NCBI GenBank assembly: GCA_032622095.1
Contig: CP136066.1
Coordinates: forward strand, 66,598,278-66,662,277
Reading direction: 5' to 3'
Length of the DNA stretch: 64,000 bases
DNA from: Siphonodentalium dalli
Lineage: Eukaryota; Mollusca; Scaphopoda; Gadilida; Siphonodentaliidae
Shown: positions 22,155 to 34,290 of the stretch, one piece after another
Layout: each line of letters begins with the position of its first letter
Numbering within the stretch: the stretch's first letter is position 1
The notes under the pieces: model-generated
Seen by the model: the letters and a program-made list of their open reading frames with translations, nothing else
Told to the model about the DNA's origin: nothing
The model's database searches: none
Program-made: the position numbers and the translations under genes

Positions 22155-22473
22155 TAGTCTGCGATAGTATCTTTGAAACCGATCGATAATCTCTTCGACA
22201 TTTATCGTAGCCACGTCCACAGAGCAATGACATCTAACTGGAGAGAGAAAATGAATGCCCGTGCCTTAATTTTCAAAACCCCAAATGCAGTGGGAGTCAA
22301 ATAAACTTATTTCTGCGTGAAAGATATTTAAACAGCACACTGTTTTCTGGTTTGATGGGCCTTTGAATGACACACATACGCTGGGAAGTGCAACTATCTT
22401 ATGATATGGATAGGTGATAGAGGTCGTGATATTTATGGGACATGGCAGTTAACTGCATGCAGCAGAAAACAAG
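22155..22473. other. No feature seen; region before Gypsy element
   Basis: A long terminal repeat would be expected somewhere here, but no matching pair is visible 3' of the element. Confidence 0.35.
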
Positions 22474-23827
22474 ATGCTGCAGACGTTATGTGACAATTTT
22501 GAAGCACATGTCAAACCCAGGTCCAATTCTGTATTCTCACGCTACACAATTTGGAAACGTATCCAACAACAAAATGAAACATTTGAAGAATATCTCACAG
22601 ACATACGTATGATTGTATCGGACTGTGCTTACGATAAACCTGGTGAGATGATTAAGATAGTTCGGAGTTGATGAAATGCGTGGGCGATGTATAACAGAGT
22701 GACACAGAGGACCAACAAGTGAACTGGATAAAAAAGATGCCGCGAAAACATTCAAATGCTACATAATTATACACACACAAATTAATTAATTGACTGCCGG
22801 AACTGTGGATTCCAACATGAATTCAAAAAATATTCTGCATTCGGGAAACAGTGCCAAAAATGTTTGCGTTTTCATCATCATGCATCATTATGTTTGTCCT
22901 TCGGTAAACAAAAACAAAACGTTGCACAGAAGATGCACGCTTTTATTATCCACCATCAGTCAAATGAAGAAGATGATAATGACAATTATAACATGTTTGT
23001 TAGCACAATTAACTGTTATTCAACCAAGAAGGGTGGCTGACATGAAACCATGGGTATAAACAATGTACCGGTCACTTTTCAACTTGACACAGGTGCAAAA
23101 TGTGACGTCATTCCCAATTATGTGCTAAAATATGTGTCTTCGAATGTTGAAATTAAACATGCTGATGCGCCAAGTCATACTCTGTTCACATAATACCAAC
23201 ATCTGGAACTATTGAACTTGAGGTTTCGCACAAGAACACGAATCATGCTGTGAAGTTTTATATTGTTGACGAAGGCGTGCGCAATCGTGCAAAGACCTAA
23301 ATCTTGTTTTACTGATTTATAGTGACATAGAACAATGCGACAATCTACAATATATACCAACAGTACAGTGAATTGTTTGAAGGGTTGTGTTGTTTGCCTG
23401 GTAATCAGACAATACAGGTGGACACAAAATAAACCATGTTATACACCCTCCAAGAATCCAAGAAAAATTACTATTGCGCTGAAGGAGAAAGTCAAACTGA
23501 AGAGATGGGTGTAATTGTCAAAGAAGATGAAACTACTGATTGGGTCAACCCTATGGTTACAGTAATTAAACCATCGGGTAAAACCAAAATCTGTTTAGAC
23601 CCAAGGGACCTTAACCAAGCATTCGCCGAGAACATTATTTTCTGCAAACTTTCTCATGAAAATTTATGCCACAAGCGGATTCTGGCAATGCTGTTTCGAT
23701 GAGGCAAGTTCTAAGCTGTGTACTTTTAAGCCCCATTTGGTCGGTACATATTTCTGCGTTTGCCATTCGGAATAAAATCAAGTTCTGAAGTATGGCAGAA
23801 AATAACATCGGAAATGTTTTTTGACAG

Positions 23828-24020
23828 AATGAGGTCCCCAGAGGGTGAATTTAGTGATGCTACCCCGCATAGCGGGCTAGCATCACCAAATTCACCATCT
23901 GGGAACCTCATTCTGCTGAGGTTTAAGCAGAATGAGGTCCCCAGAGGGTGAATTTGGTGATGCTAGCCCGCTATGCGGGGTAGCATCACTAAATTCACCC
24001 GCTGGGGACCTCATTCTGCA
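23828..24020. mobile_element. Family F double hairpin inside Gypsy RT
   Basis: Two long hairpins stand in tandem: CAGAATGAGGTCCCCAGAGG ... CCTCATTCTG twice, separated by about 15 bases. The second is the reverse complement of the first in its asymmetric centre (ACCCCGCATAGCGGGC versus GCCCGCTATGCGGGGT). The outer ends seen in other F copies (CAAGCCTTGAAATAG) are absent. It splits the RT region just before its next conserved block. Confidence 0.85.
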
Positions 24021-24089
24021 ATTGATGGAGCAAAAGCCATATCCGATAAGACCATCGTATGGGGTACATATCGCACTGAACATCACTGT

Positions 24090-24650
24090 CGTCTCGTTTA
24101 AACATATTTAGTCGCCATATATGCATATAAATACATACATACGGCAACGGGATGGATGAACAAGTGCGGACCACTTATATGCTACTTCTCTCCCGATCAC
24201 CAGACACTCAAGTGAAAAAAATGAACATGGCATTAAACAATTACACATGGTTGTTGTTGTTGATGTTGTTGCTAGTCTCCCAACTTGTTCGAATTCATAT
24301 AAGTCAAAGGTATCTGGTTGAGCTAAAATATTATGTGGTCATCCGTCCTTAACAATGGTAAGATGGAAGGGAAGTGGCTAATTTTTAAAGCTTTTTTTTA
24401 CTGTTGTCCTGTACTCAGAATTATTATTTTTTATTATTTATATTTTTTGTTGTTTTCCTAATAGTCATCTGCTGTTGAAATTCGTATGTTCTCATCCTGG
24501 GAGGTGTCTCTTATAAAGATTTGGACAGCCTTGAAAATTTCTTCATTATTGGAATTTGATAAGCTTGGATCCGTCATCTGAAGGGAGTTCTTGATAAAGT
24601 GCCTTCATATAATATGAAGCTCTATAAAATTTAGAAAATCTGAATTAACA
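24090..24650. mobile_element. Unidentified insertion in the Gypsy pseudogene
   Basis: Reverse-transcriptase similarity stops near 24090 and resumes near 24680 (KKPDPEQVRAVEEMPK region), so about 560 bases look like inserted sequence. I see no inverted ends, poly-A tail or target duplication and cannot name it. Confidence 0.4.
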
Positions 24651-24952
24651 TTTGTTGAACATCATGTAATATCATCGGATCATCCGGTATAAAAAACCGG
24701 ATCCAGAACAAGTGAGAGCAGTTGAAGAAATGCCTAAACAGATATTCTTAGGATCCGTTCAATACTTGGCCAAGTTCTTACCAGTTATGTCATCACTCAG
24801 TGCACTGTTGCGTACAATTCTGGAAAAAAGCTGTGTTATGGTTCTGGGGTGAAGAACATGAAGAAAGATTCAACTGTCTGAAAAGTCTTGTGACAAATGC
24901 ACCTGTTTTACAGTATTGTGATCCAAACAAACTCCTAACCTTGAGTGGTGTA

Positions 24953-25205
24953 AATGCCTTGAAATAGTGTGCCTGTCATGTGCGGAATGAGGTCCCCAGA
25001 GGGTGAATTTAGTAATGCTACCCCGCATAGCGGGCTATCATCACCAAATTCACCCTCTGGGGACCTCATTCTGCTACACGTCAGCAGAATGAGGTTCCCA
25101 GAGGGTGAATTTGGTGATGCTAGCCCGCTATGCGGGGTAGCATCACTAAATTCACCCTCTGGGGACCTCATTCTGCAAATGACAAACACACTATTTCAAG
25201 GCTTG
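24953..25205. mobile_element. Family F double-hairpin element with 8-bp duplication
   Basis: 253 bp. The ends AATGCCTTGAAATAGTGTG and CACACTATTTCAAGGCTTG are inverted. Two tandem hairpins of about 90 bp fill the element. The 8-bp direct duplication GTGGTGTA (24945-24952 and 25206-25213) frames it, and the interrupted Gypsy RNase H frame continues beyond. Confidence 0.9.
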
Positions 25206-25996
25206 GTGGTGTAAATGCAAGTTCGACTTGACTCGGCGCTGTAATTATTCAGGATGAAAACCCGATTGCATGCGCTTCTCGTGCCCTAACTATATTACAG
25301 CAGTCATATCCGTAGATAGAGAATGAAACTTTAGCCATCATCGATGGTTGTTCATGAGTAGATTTTCCATCGGAAAATAACTGTGGAATCAGATCATAAA
25401 TCGCTACAGTCAATATTATCAAAGCCGATTTTCAATAGTCCGCCGAGATTCCAAAGACTTTTTTACTTGCATTACAAAAGTGTGACATGAAAGTCATATA
25501 CAAACCAGGTTATTACTGATCACTATATTCGTACATACTTGAATGAAACATGTAAAAAATCTTGTGCCGAACATAAGTGTGAATAATGTACATTTGATTT
25601 GATGTGTCTTCTGAAAGGTACTCAGAAATAAAGAATCAAACAGCAAAAGGTGATCAAATGCATGAGTTACTTCATATCATTCTGGATGGCTGTCCTCAAG
25701 ACAAGAGTGAACTCCCTCTTTCTGTCACGCCATATTGGAACTTTCGTGATGACATATCGTGCATTAATGATGTAATGTAAAAACTTAATAAACTCATAGT
25801 GCCAAAAAATCTTCAACGCAAAATGTTGTCGATTGTTCGCCAGTCTCATCAGGGCATTATCAAATGCAAAAATCGTGCTAAAATAAGTAGAATTCTGGTT
25901 GGGCATGGCTAAAGACATTGAGGACTACTTAAAATCAATTTGTGCAGAGTAACAAAATATGAATCCAAAGGAACCAATGATACAAACTTACATTCC

Positions 25997-26608
25997 CATT
26001 CCGCAATATAAGAAACATTATTTTAATTATTTTAAAATACTATATCTATAAAACGAAATTCGATCCCATTGAATTATCTTTAAAAGCTTTTTTGAATGAA
26101 TTAGTTAACCGAACTCATATGGAAAAGATCATTGCTTTGAGAGGTAATAGACTGTTGAATTTTCAGGATGAATGGGGTGCTTTGACAAAAGCGTTAAACA
26201 ATAGCTCATAAGCAATAAAAAAGCTATTTTGACAAATAACCAGATACAATCAATACAAAGACTGACACCAGGTATCAATCCAACTTATAGTTTGTTTTAT
26301 TGATATAGGTGTACACGCAAACATAAATAAATACCAACATATATCGTGTTTTTGACAGACGAAGGTATTATTGTTTGTTTTTTGTTTTGTCTATCATATA
26401 TAAACACTTATTGATATGCATGTACTGTATGGTGTGCAAGGAGAGTGCATAGTTAGTGTGCAAGGACCCCATCCGCCCCACATGTGATGTCATTTTAATT
26501 ATTAACATGATTGTTTTTGTAATACTGACATATATGTTTGTATGACATCACTGTATATAATGTACATAAATCATATGAATAAAAAATATACAAAAAAAAA
26601 AAAAAAAA
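25997..26608 (+). mobile_element. 5'-truncated LINE with poly-A tail
   Basis: A 612-base insert is bounded by the direct duplication TTACATTCC (25988-25996 and 26609-26617) and ends in 17 A residues preceded by AATAAAAAATATAC. Near its start a short frame (residues THMEKIIALRGNRLLNFQDE, then stop) looks like the C-terminus of a LINE second open frame; the remainder is 3' untranslated. It lies within the Gypsy integrase region, so it inserted after that element. Confidence 0.8.
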
Positions 26609-27714
26609 TTACATTCCAGACAATCCATGGCCACGAGTTGCAGCTGATTTATTGGAGTTTCGCGATAAGATCTACTTAGTGGTTGTTGACTATTTCTCCA
26701 AATGGCCGGAAGTAGTGAAACTGGATGAATTATCATGACAAAATACCATAGACTATCTGAAAGGTTTAATGGGCAGGTTCGGTTATGTTGATGTGCTTCA
26801 CAGTGATAATGGACCGCAGTTTTCGTCAAACATTTTCAAAGAGAGCGTGTGGTTCAGACTGCAAAAAAATTTGATTATGAATTGTGATGATCCGCAAAGA
26901 GCACTGTTGGACATTAGAGCACAATCCCATTGTTGCAATCGTTCCCTGAGTTTTGGTCAAGTACACCAATTCCCAAGGCTGGCGAAGGAATAGTTCAAAG
27001 ATTATCCCATTGTTAGGCACCCGCAACTCATAACATACAAATCGCACGGGCGCTTCAAAGTGGGACCAGTCCGTGTTGTTTCTGACATATCTATTCACAT
27101 TCAACGGCGATCAGTTCATGTTAATCACGTTTTTGGGCGTGGTTAACCGGCTATTGTGTCCAATCGCGGCCAGCGAACGGCACATTATCCGTGTAGTGTA
27201 TAAAACACGGATAAGAACATGCGTTCTGAAAGAGAAATACATTACTTTTTCCATCAAATATATGTGTAACTGAATAAAGTGGGGTATATACCGTCTCACC
27301 AATTAACCTGCGTTTGTATATTATGATGGTGCCCACCGTAATAGCACAATATATCCTATCCGTAATCGCAATATTGATTTTGCGAAAGGTCTCTAACATT
27401 GCAGAAACCGTAGACATTTGAAGGCAACACAATCACCTCACAAATTAGTGACGAATTATCAGCCAATTTATAATGTACCATATTCTAGTTACACCGTGTC
27501 AACTAGTTACAACAACAATAACCACCATACTGATATATCACCAAATGACTATGCTAATATGGCAGATCTTGAGTGTTCACCAAGTGTCTCTGTAAACACG
27601 GACTCTATTGCAACTTCAAATTCAGCAATTAATAATAGCAGTCCAGTTAGGACCATGTCTGAAAAAAATGTGAAACTGCCTTCAAAATTCAAGGTGTTTG
27701 AAACAAGCTCATAA

Positions 27715-28589
27715 AGTTTGTGAAATGTATTGAAACATGCATTAATAGTTAACGTAATTTTAGTGGAACTAACTTTTCATTTAGAAAACGAAGAATATCG
27801 AATATTATATTTATCTGTTCGAAAATGTTCCATGTCATATGTTCCGGATTATTATTTTTTATTTATAAAAAGTATCAAAATCCATCATCATATACAACAG
27901 TTAGTACCACAATTTACAACAAAAAAACTTGTAATCATACCATCTCTGAACAAAAGAGGATGGCGACCCCCCCCCCCCCCATGTTTCCTATTTGAGCGCC
28001 AGGCAATGGGTTATGGTTGAATAAAGGGTGAACTTTTTCTAGCTAACGAAATGCCACAAATGGTCCGTATCTTTGTGAAATATATATTTTTACTACTATA
28101 TTATGTCATAGTATGTCCTCATAATAATCAGGGTAACACCCTGATGGTAGCATATTATGAATGGATCAGTAGCCCTGTAGCCATACATGAGAACATTTTG
28201 AGATGAAAACCCGAAAATTGCATGGTTCGGTCCGGTTTGAGAAATTAACATTTTGAATCTGAACATGACAATTACTCAATCCTAGACAAGATAACGTCCT
28301 AGACAATTGTGGCTGCATGTCGGAAAGTGACGTTTTTTTGTTTTGCTATTAAATTCATGAGCCTCTTATTTTTTAACTCGTATATATCTGTGTCGAAATT
28401 CCAGGTTTCCCCGGGTGGTTATGTTGGGCAGGTCCAGTTATGAAGTCGTGTTTCGTCGTTTCCACAGAGGCAAGTCGTGATTGTATAAGTATAAGATTTC
28501 ATAATTGGTGACAACTAAATTTAAACATTGATGACGAGACACATGATGGATATACATAGCAATAGTTAAAGATATAACATGTAATCGTT
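27715..28589. other. No gene seen; poly-C tract at 27967-27980
   Basis: AT-rich with no recognised exon or element. Confidence 0.4.
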
Positions 28590-30290
28590 GTGCCGACTAC
28601 GTCCGGGCCGATTTCTCCTGGACCGACGTCTCCGAGCCCGACTTCGTAGTAGTATGGTCGTAGTACGCAAAAAAATGGGGTTGACCCAGAAGAAATTGGT
28701 AAAGAAGGGATGTTGGTGTCATTCAACGCGGGAGAATCTCTGGTACAACATACATATCCAAAATCCGCTAAAATCCGTTTTGGGGAATATCCAGGATCCA
28801 AGATGGCGTACATCATGGCCACCGTTAGTCAAAAGAGACTCTGACAGAGATTAATTCGATCTGGGGTGAAGGAGAAGATCACTCGATCTTTTCGACCATC
28901 CCGGGCGCTTCGCGCCCAACTACTCACTCTCTCTCTCTATTAATTCGATTATAGTGAGAACAAATGTTGTCATATGTATACAAATGTATACATTTTTTGC
29001 GAAGGTAAAATATTATGCCACCTGTTTGTGGCAAAAATGGAGCCCCTCGTCCCAGGTGGCCGCCAAAATGGCGGCCTAAACTCGAAAAATTGAAGTTTTT
29101 GCCTAATATCTTAAAGATCAGTTCCTGTTGTTTGATAATGGTTCAGACTGGCGACTTTGCTTAGTCTTATTCATGTTAATTCAGCATTGGTGCAATGAAA
29201 GATACCACAAAATGGGGTCCCAGACTCATCCACACCCTCAAAAATTATATTTTACAGAACACGCTATAAAATTTCACAAAAATCGCCATTGGGATTCCAG
29301 TCATTTATCAACAAGAAATGGACAGAACTGTACAATGTAAGTTGGGCATACCATTATCTATGAATATTCCAATTCAATGAAACCCACATTGGCGCTTTGT
29401 CTCAAAATGGCGGTCAAAATATGGAAAATGACGGATATTGCCCAGCGTGTCATTCAATCGATTATAAGTAGTGGTTGATGAATAAAATTGAGTAAAAAAA
29501 TACGAATGTATACTTCTTTATGATGCCATTATGCTAGCTCTATGGAAAAACTTAATAATCCGTACCCAAAATAGTTGCCAAAATGGCCACCCGATGTGAA
29601 AAATACTATTTTCTATCACTTCTTTTTATCACTTGTTGCTTTCTGAACTGGGGTACAATGGGTATACTCTTTCAATGGTCGTGTCAATTGATCATTCCAG
29701 CAATGGCATATGTAATCGTTTAGGTCATAGTTTACTCTGGTCCTTCACTCATTAGTTCTAACGGATGCGGTATGAAATTTAACCAAAATCGGCTTTGGGG
29801 TTCTGATCACATTTGATATTTAGGGATGAGCAGATCTTGTCTACAAAATAATTTAGCGTTTCTTTTATTTGTGAACATTCCATTTCAAATGGACCAAAAG
29901 AAATAATAAATGTTATCTAATATGGCTTCCAAAAACGAAAATGGTAGACTCTGCCCAGCTTGTCGTACAATGGAAGTTGTGACGGGTGGATGCAGTTGAT
30001 AGTTGCCTAATCTATGTGCCTTATATACATCAAAACTAATATTTATAATAATGGAGCCTTGGTTTATGTTCAATCTTTTAGTGGCTTCGCGCGGGTTGGC
30101 AACTATTAACTATTTGGGCTCGGCCATCATTTCGTACACTTACGGTACACGATCGCGACTGTCGCAAAAAAAAGCAGAGAGCGATTTTGACTTCAGAATA
30201 CCCTATCGGATATCGGATAAAATCAGCTTTGGGAAAACTTTAAGATCCGAGATGGCATCCAATATGGCCCACCGACAATGATAGAGGTCA
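28590..30290 (+). repeat. Old diverged repeats with ATGGCGGCC-like words
   Basis: Words such as CCAAGATGGCGTACATCATGG (28799), GCCGCCAAAATGGCGGCC (29061), CAAAATGGCGGTCAAAATATGG (29402) and CCGAGATGGCATCCAATATGG (30246) recur every 350-450 bases, each with a similar downstream context (GGTCAKA..., CATTCC...). This resembles the block at 5815-6110 and reads as an ancient tandem array or several copies of one element. A GGGCGCTTCGCGCCC hairpin followed by CTCACTCTCTCTCTCT lies at 28902-28940. Confidence 0.5.
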
Positions 30291-31418
30291 TAAATAGGAT
30301 ATTTGCTCTAAAAAAGATTTTACGTGCATATACATCTCTTATTGAATACAGTATTGTTTTAATCTGGAATATGTATGAAAAATCATATTCCCAACCTCTT
30401 CAGAAGGTTACCAAAACAGAAACGTGTCCGATGTATAGCTAGATTGAGATACACTAAAAAAAACCTCTTTAGTTCGACGGTTTCAATAGAAAGTAAAACA
30501 TAATGACTATAAATTTCCGCTAAACGGATTGTGAACGCACATTTTTAGACATCATTGCTAGTGCTAGCTGGAACTAAATGTAGCCCATGGATTCCCCATT
30601 TCGAAACGTGGTTTTACTCTAAGCTCTTCTCAGATATCAACTATCCGGTGAATGGTGATGTCTTATGTCCTAGAAAATGCTTGTGCCAAATACATATATG
30701 TATGAGGAAACTATCCCCATACATTGTTCACACTTCGAATCAGTAAGTCTGCGGAGGTCTTCTTGGACAAGCGTGATTTTCAAAACTCGAAACCGTCTTT
30801 ACAAACATTAAAAGTTCATAGGAAATGACGTTGGATGTAGGTCTAGAGTACGTCGTCTGCAGGAGATAGTTTTCGTGTCAAACATTTGCACATATTTCGT
30901 GCTCTGATCAGCATGGATGAAAGCCTTATCTAGCATCCGGAAAAGAACATGTTCATTGTTCACATTTCTTTGACAAACATGTTGTCGTTCACCATGTTCA
31001 TGTGGCATTTATATCCAATGACAACCTTGAAATATCAGTTCACCAAGCTAAATGATTGATACGTTTACGCCTACGGGTAGAGGAATAACGTGGAAGCACT
31101 AGAGATGCAGAAACGTCTACATCGAAGTATAGTTAATAGTCTAAATGTTGTAGTTGGGACGATGGTGCCAATATATATCATTGATGCAAATACCTGTCTC
31201 CATATCCGCCTTTGTACAACATAAGTGGGAAGCAGATATAGCTTGTAACAACGGCGTATTATCTCAGGACATTCATGCTACATGTACATCAAACCAAGTA
31301 AAGCGAACACATCCATGGAAGAATAACAGATGCCTAAAAGCGCCAAAACTACAACAAATGTTATAGTCAATGTTGGGGTTTTATCCGTGTTTTATACATT
31401 GTTTGTTTGTTTTTGTAG
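30291..31418. other. No feature seen (end of lectin-gene intron)
   Basis: No repeat or exon recognised until the acceptor at 31417-31418. Confidence 0.4.
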
Positions 31419-31726
31419 AGGCTGGCCGCAACTGATTTTGACCGGGTTGATGCACAATCAGAGTTCAGCGTCGCTCGGGGTATCTGATTTCACATGGACA
31501 GACGGGACATCCCCGACAGAGTTCCCCTTCAATTGGTTGGCTAGTCAGCCGATCACTGATGTCAATAACACCGTCGTCGGCTGGAAAGCTGGTCAGCCAG
31601 ATACTGGTCGGAATGGCACCAAACACTGCGTACTGCTGACCAAAAACACAAACAACACATATGAATACCAAGCACTGTTAGAAGACTGTAGAAAGTGGAT
31701 CAGCGACAACGCATACATATGTGAAG
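31419..31726 (+). CDS. C-type lectin/PAN gene, exon with second half of the lectin domain
   Basis: A pyrimidine-rich acceptor (GTTTGTTTTTGTAG) and a GTTTGT donor bound 308 bases, phase 2 in and phase 1 out. The encoded segment completes a C-type lectin-like domain: GWPQLILTGL (core strand), FTWTDG, GWKAGQPD in the sugar-binding loop, then paired cysteines (KHC, EDC) and the terminal YICE. QPD is the motif linked to galactose-type binding in calcium-dependent lectins. However, the usual WND calcium motif before the late cysteine is absent (YQALLEDC instead), so sugar binding is uncertain. Four N-glycosylation sequons (NQS, NNT, NGT, NNT) suit an extracellular protein. An alternative acceptor two bases downstream would give phase 1, but phase 2 matches the previous exon. 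Confidence 0.85.
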
Positions 31727-32620
31727 GTTTGTTCAGTGACCAATTTTGAATGGGGATTTTCCATGCAAATCTGCGGAGAAAAATCTGCGGAGAAAAGTTA
31801 CAGGGTTGCACATACTTCTGAGTGTGACTTGATGTGGTATTGGAAACAACGGGTATTTATCTGGCGAGTCCACTTGGAACTTGTTCCATAACAATGTTGG
31901 TATATTTATTTTTTTAATTTTACATTGATTTTTCAAATGTAGGTCAAGTGATGTAATTCCAGAAAAAAATTCTCAAAAATATATCTATTGCAAAATTGTA
32001 TAATTACCAAGCGGAACCGCCAGATAAATACCTGTTGTTTCCAATACCACAGCATGTCTCACTCAGAAGTATATGCCGCTCCGGAGATTAGCATGGAATC
32101 CCCATTCCCAATTTTTCACTTGACCTCCTCCCCCTTAAAGGCCCACATGATATTATAATGCCCAGATAACATTATACACAACATATTCCATATAATATAC
32201 CATTTGGAAGAGGAATAGCTGTGGCCTAGGAGTGTCGACTAAGTGATAGAGATTTTCATATTCATTCACTTCCCCGTTGTCAACCCAGAATGCATCATAA
32301 TTCAAACTAAGATATAGAGTTATGCCCTTCCATTGAGAATAATATACTTTACAGTACATTCCGGATCAAAATAAAGTACAGCGCACACATACATGTAGGT
32401 ACCTCGACAAAAACAACATGTCCCCAGTTTATTCGACGGGATCAGTTGATAATACAATGTTTTGGAGCTTCCTCCTTCAAATGGAATATAATATGGAATA
32501 TGTTGTATATAAAGTGATCTGCTGATTCGAAAATTATGTGGACCATATTTCATATTTATATCACACGGGGCCGTGGCAAGAGGGTCCCCGTTTGGGGCGT
32601 TAACCAGCCAACTGCACCCC
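31727..32620. other. Intron; no element recognised
   Basis: The phrase AATCTGCGGAGAAA is locally duplicated at 31768-31797. Parts of 31800-31860 and 32030-32080 repeat (CAGATAAATACC, GGAAACAAC, CACTCAGAAGTAT), suggesting an old inverted or tandem duplication of about 60 bases. Confidence 0.4.
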
Positions 32621-32790
32621 TTAAACCTTCCATAATTGGACCTTCCAGAATTTTTGCGAAAACCCTGTGCCAATACCTTCTTTTATATATGCGAGTCTCC
32701 CAATAGGGAGTCTCGTATAAATAAGAGAATACAATATTTACCTTGAACTTTAATACTGCTCCAGCGCAGCTCCCGTCAATAAAGGGTTAA
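32621..32790 (+). mobile_element. Family D TTAA element, single hairpin
   Basis: It begins TTAAACCTTCCATAATTGG and ends GTCAATAAAGGGTTAA. One hairpin survives (CAATACCTTCTTTTATATATGC ... ATAAGAGAATACAATA, decayed). 170 bp versus about 260 for full copies, consistent with loss of one hairpin. Confidence 0.7.
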
Positions 32791-32835
32791 AGCAAAACAA
32801 AATTTCCGAGTATGAAAAGTTCCACGTGCCCCCTT

Positions 32836-33201
32836 TTAACCCTTTACCCAACAGAACGGCCCTGTGCCAATGCATTCTCTTATATATGCGAGTCGACCAT
32901 AGGTCGCCTCGCATATATAAGAGAATGCATTGGCTTAACACATTAAAAATTATAAAATTATTAAAGAATGTAAGAAAAAATGGTAAAAAGTGCTAAATAA
33001 AATAATTTTTTTAGGCCAATGCATTCTCTTATATATGCGAGGCGACCTATGGTCGACTCGCATATATAAGAGAATGCATTGGCACATGGCATAACTGTAA
33101 CCATCACAATGTGGTCAATGAACCGGTTCCAATGATATCCATATTAGGCTGTTGAAGCTTTATTTGGGCGTTTTTTGCCGTTTTGTTGGGTAAAGGGTTA
33201 A
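32836..33201 (+). mobile_element. Family D' double-hairpin TTAA element
   Basis: It begins TTAACCCTTTACCCAACAG and ends GTTGGGTAAAGGGTTAA. Hairpin 1 (32866-32934) is a 69-bp palindrome with 27-bp arms starting GCCAATGCATTCTC around a CGACCATAGGTCG centre. Hairpin 2 (about 33015-33082) is its reverse complement. 366 bp; near-identical to 44044-44454. Confidence 0.9.
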
Positions 33202-33291
33202 TTTAGAATTTTGTAACTGGTACCTCAATCTTAACCACCCCAACTCTCATCTATATGGTTGTAAATTTGCAGCTTATTGTCTTTTCCAATC

Positions 33292-33515
33292 CTTCAAATA
33301 GTGTGTCTGTCATTTGCAGAATGAGGTCCCCAGAGAGTGATGTTAGTAACGCTACCCCGCACAACGAGCTAGCGTCACTAAATTGACACATGGAAACCTC
33401 CTTCTGCTTTGGCCTCAACTGCTATGTGAGACCTAGGATCAGATTGAAGTTTCCCAGTTGAAGTTGGTGATGTTAACCCATTAGTCACCTCGATTATGAA
33501 TTTTATCTTAGACTA
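33292..33515 (+). mobile_element. Family F, one degraded hairpin plus spacer
   Basis: AATAGTGTGTCTGTCATTTG and a mutated hairpin are followed by GGCCTCAACTGCTATGTGAG and GAAGTTGGTGATGTTAACCC, which match the inverted spacer of the F copy at 59586-60026. The right end is lost. Confidence 0.65.
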
Positions 33516-33539
33516 TAGACATGGACGATACCCCACCAT

Positions 33540-34290
33540 ATATTCCCCCCTTAAGTCGTCTGAAGTCAGCAGCATCTAACTCCTGACACGCGATGTGTCA
33601 ATGTACCCCATGCTTCAATTTTTACCGACCAGAATGCAACCATTTTGGTTATATAAATATTTATTTTATTTTATGATAAATAATGCCCTTAAATAACAGT
33701 CTAACACATCGATCCTGATTTCATTGATGGCGTGTATAAACACGACGTAGCATACATGAAACCTCTGACTAATACTCTTCCTGTCACAATGGTTTTACTA
33801 CGGTACCAATTTCCCGACATGTTTTGGACTGATAATAAACGCTCTTTATTTATCATATAATTTATTAGCCCCCCTTTAAGTCATCTGCAGTCAAACTTCA
33901 ACGTCAAACTTCAAAGACGCCCATCCCACTGCATTCCATTTGTCAGGTGAGTGGTAACCCATATGTACCAATGTTCCTACATATCTTCTAAGCAGATGGG
34001 GAACGCTCTTTATTGCTACTATTTGCCAATTTAAGTCGTTTCAAGTCAATGGCATCTAACTCTTGACACTATATGGGTCAATTTACCCTCCCCCATGATT
34101 CAATTTTCACCGACCAAATTGCAACCATTTTGGTTATATGATTATTTTATTTTATTAATAATTAGTGCCCTTTTAAGACATCTGATGTCAACGGGATCTA
34201 TCTAATAAGATTTCCCGGGTCAAATTACCCGTCTATATATAAATTTTCAGCTCCGATGGTCCAGCCATTTCTGTACTGTATATACGATCA
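33540..34290 (+). repeat. Diverged tandem repeats, ~150-bp unit
   Basis: Units begin CCCTTAAGTCGTCTGAAGTCA and contain GCATCTAACTC, GACACG.GATGGGTCAA, TTCAATTTTTACCGACCA and GCAACCATTTTGGTTATAT. Three to four copies are readable at about 33545, 33870, 34022 and 34170. AACGCTCTTTATT words at 33837 and 34002 recall the family A/B internal motif. Confidence 0.6.

Larger units (their letters stand above)
22474..27714 (+). pseudogene. Degraded Ty3/Gypsy-type retrotransposon
   Basis: Pieces of gag-pol are readable in order on the plus strand but in shifting frames with many stops. They are: gag (about 22474-22670, with a FSRYTIWKRIQQQNETFEEY stretch); a cysteine/histidine knuckle (about 22790-22930); an aspartic protease start (LDTGAKCDVIP, about 23080); reverse transcriptase (about 23480-23830, TDWVNPMVTVIKPSGK and ICLDPRDLNQAF, then RLPFGIKSSSEVWQ); the connection and RNase H part (about 24700-25340); the integrase zinc-finger region (about 25780-25960); the integrase core (about 26610-27000, VVVDYFSKWPEV and HSDNGPQFSSN); and a tail (about 27330-27714, ending KLPSKFK). 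The catalytic aspartate block of reverse transcriptase is not found. No flanking LTR pair was recognised. At least four later insertions interrupt it. It is inactive. Confidence 0.88.

Noticed and set aside
23739-25214. Repeated frames reading MRSPEGEFSDATPHSGLASPNSPSG on both strands
   Set aside because: They are translations of the family-F hairpins; the same peptide appears in both directions because the DNA is palindromic.
27418-27714. Separate host gene encoding a serine/asparagine-rich 98-residue protein
   Set aside because: Its last residues (KLPSKFK) and position directly after the integrase remains fit the tail of the Gypsy polyprotein.
22155-27900. Intact LTR pair for the Gypsy element
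   Set aside because: No matching sequences with TG...CA ends were found on the two sides; the LTRs are lost or too diverged to recognise.
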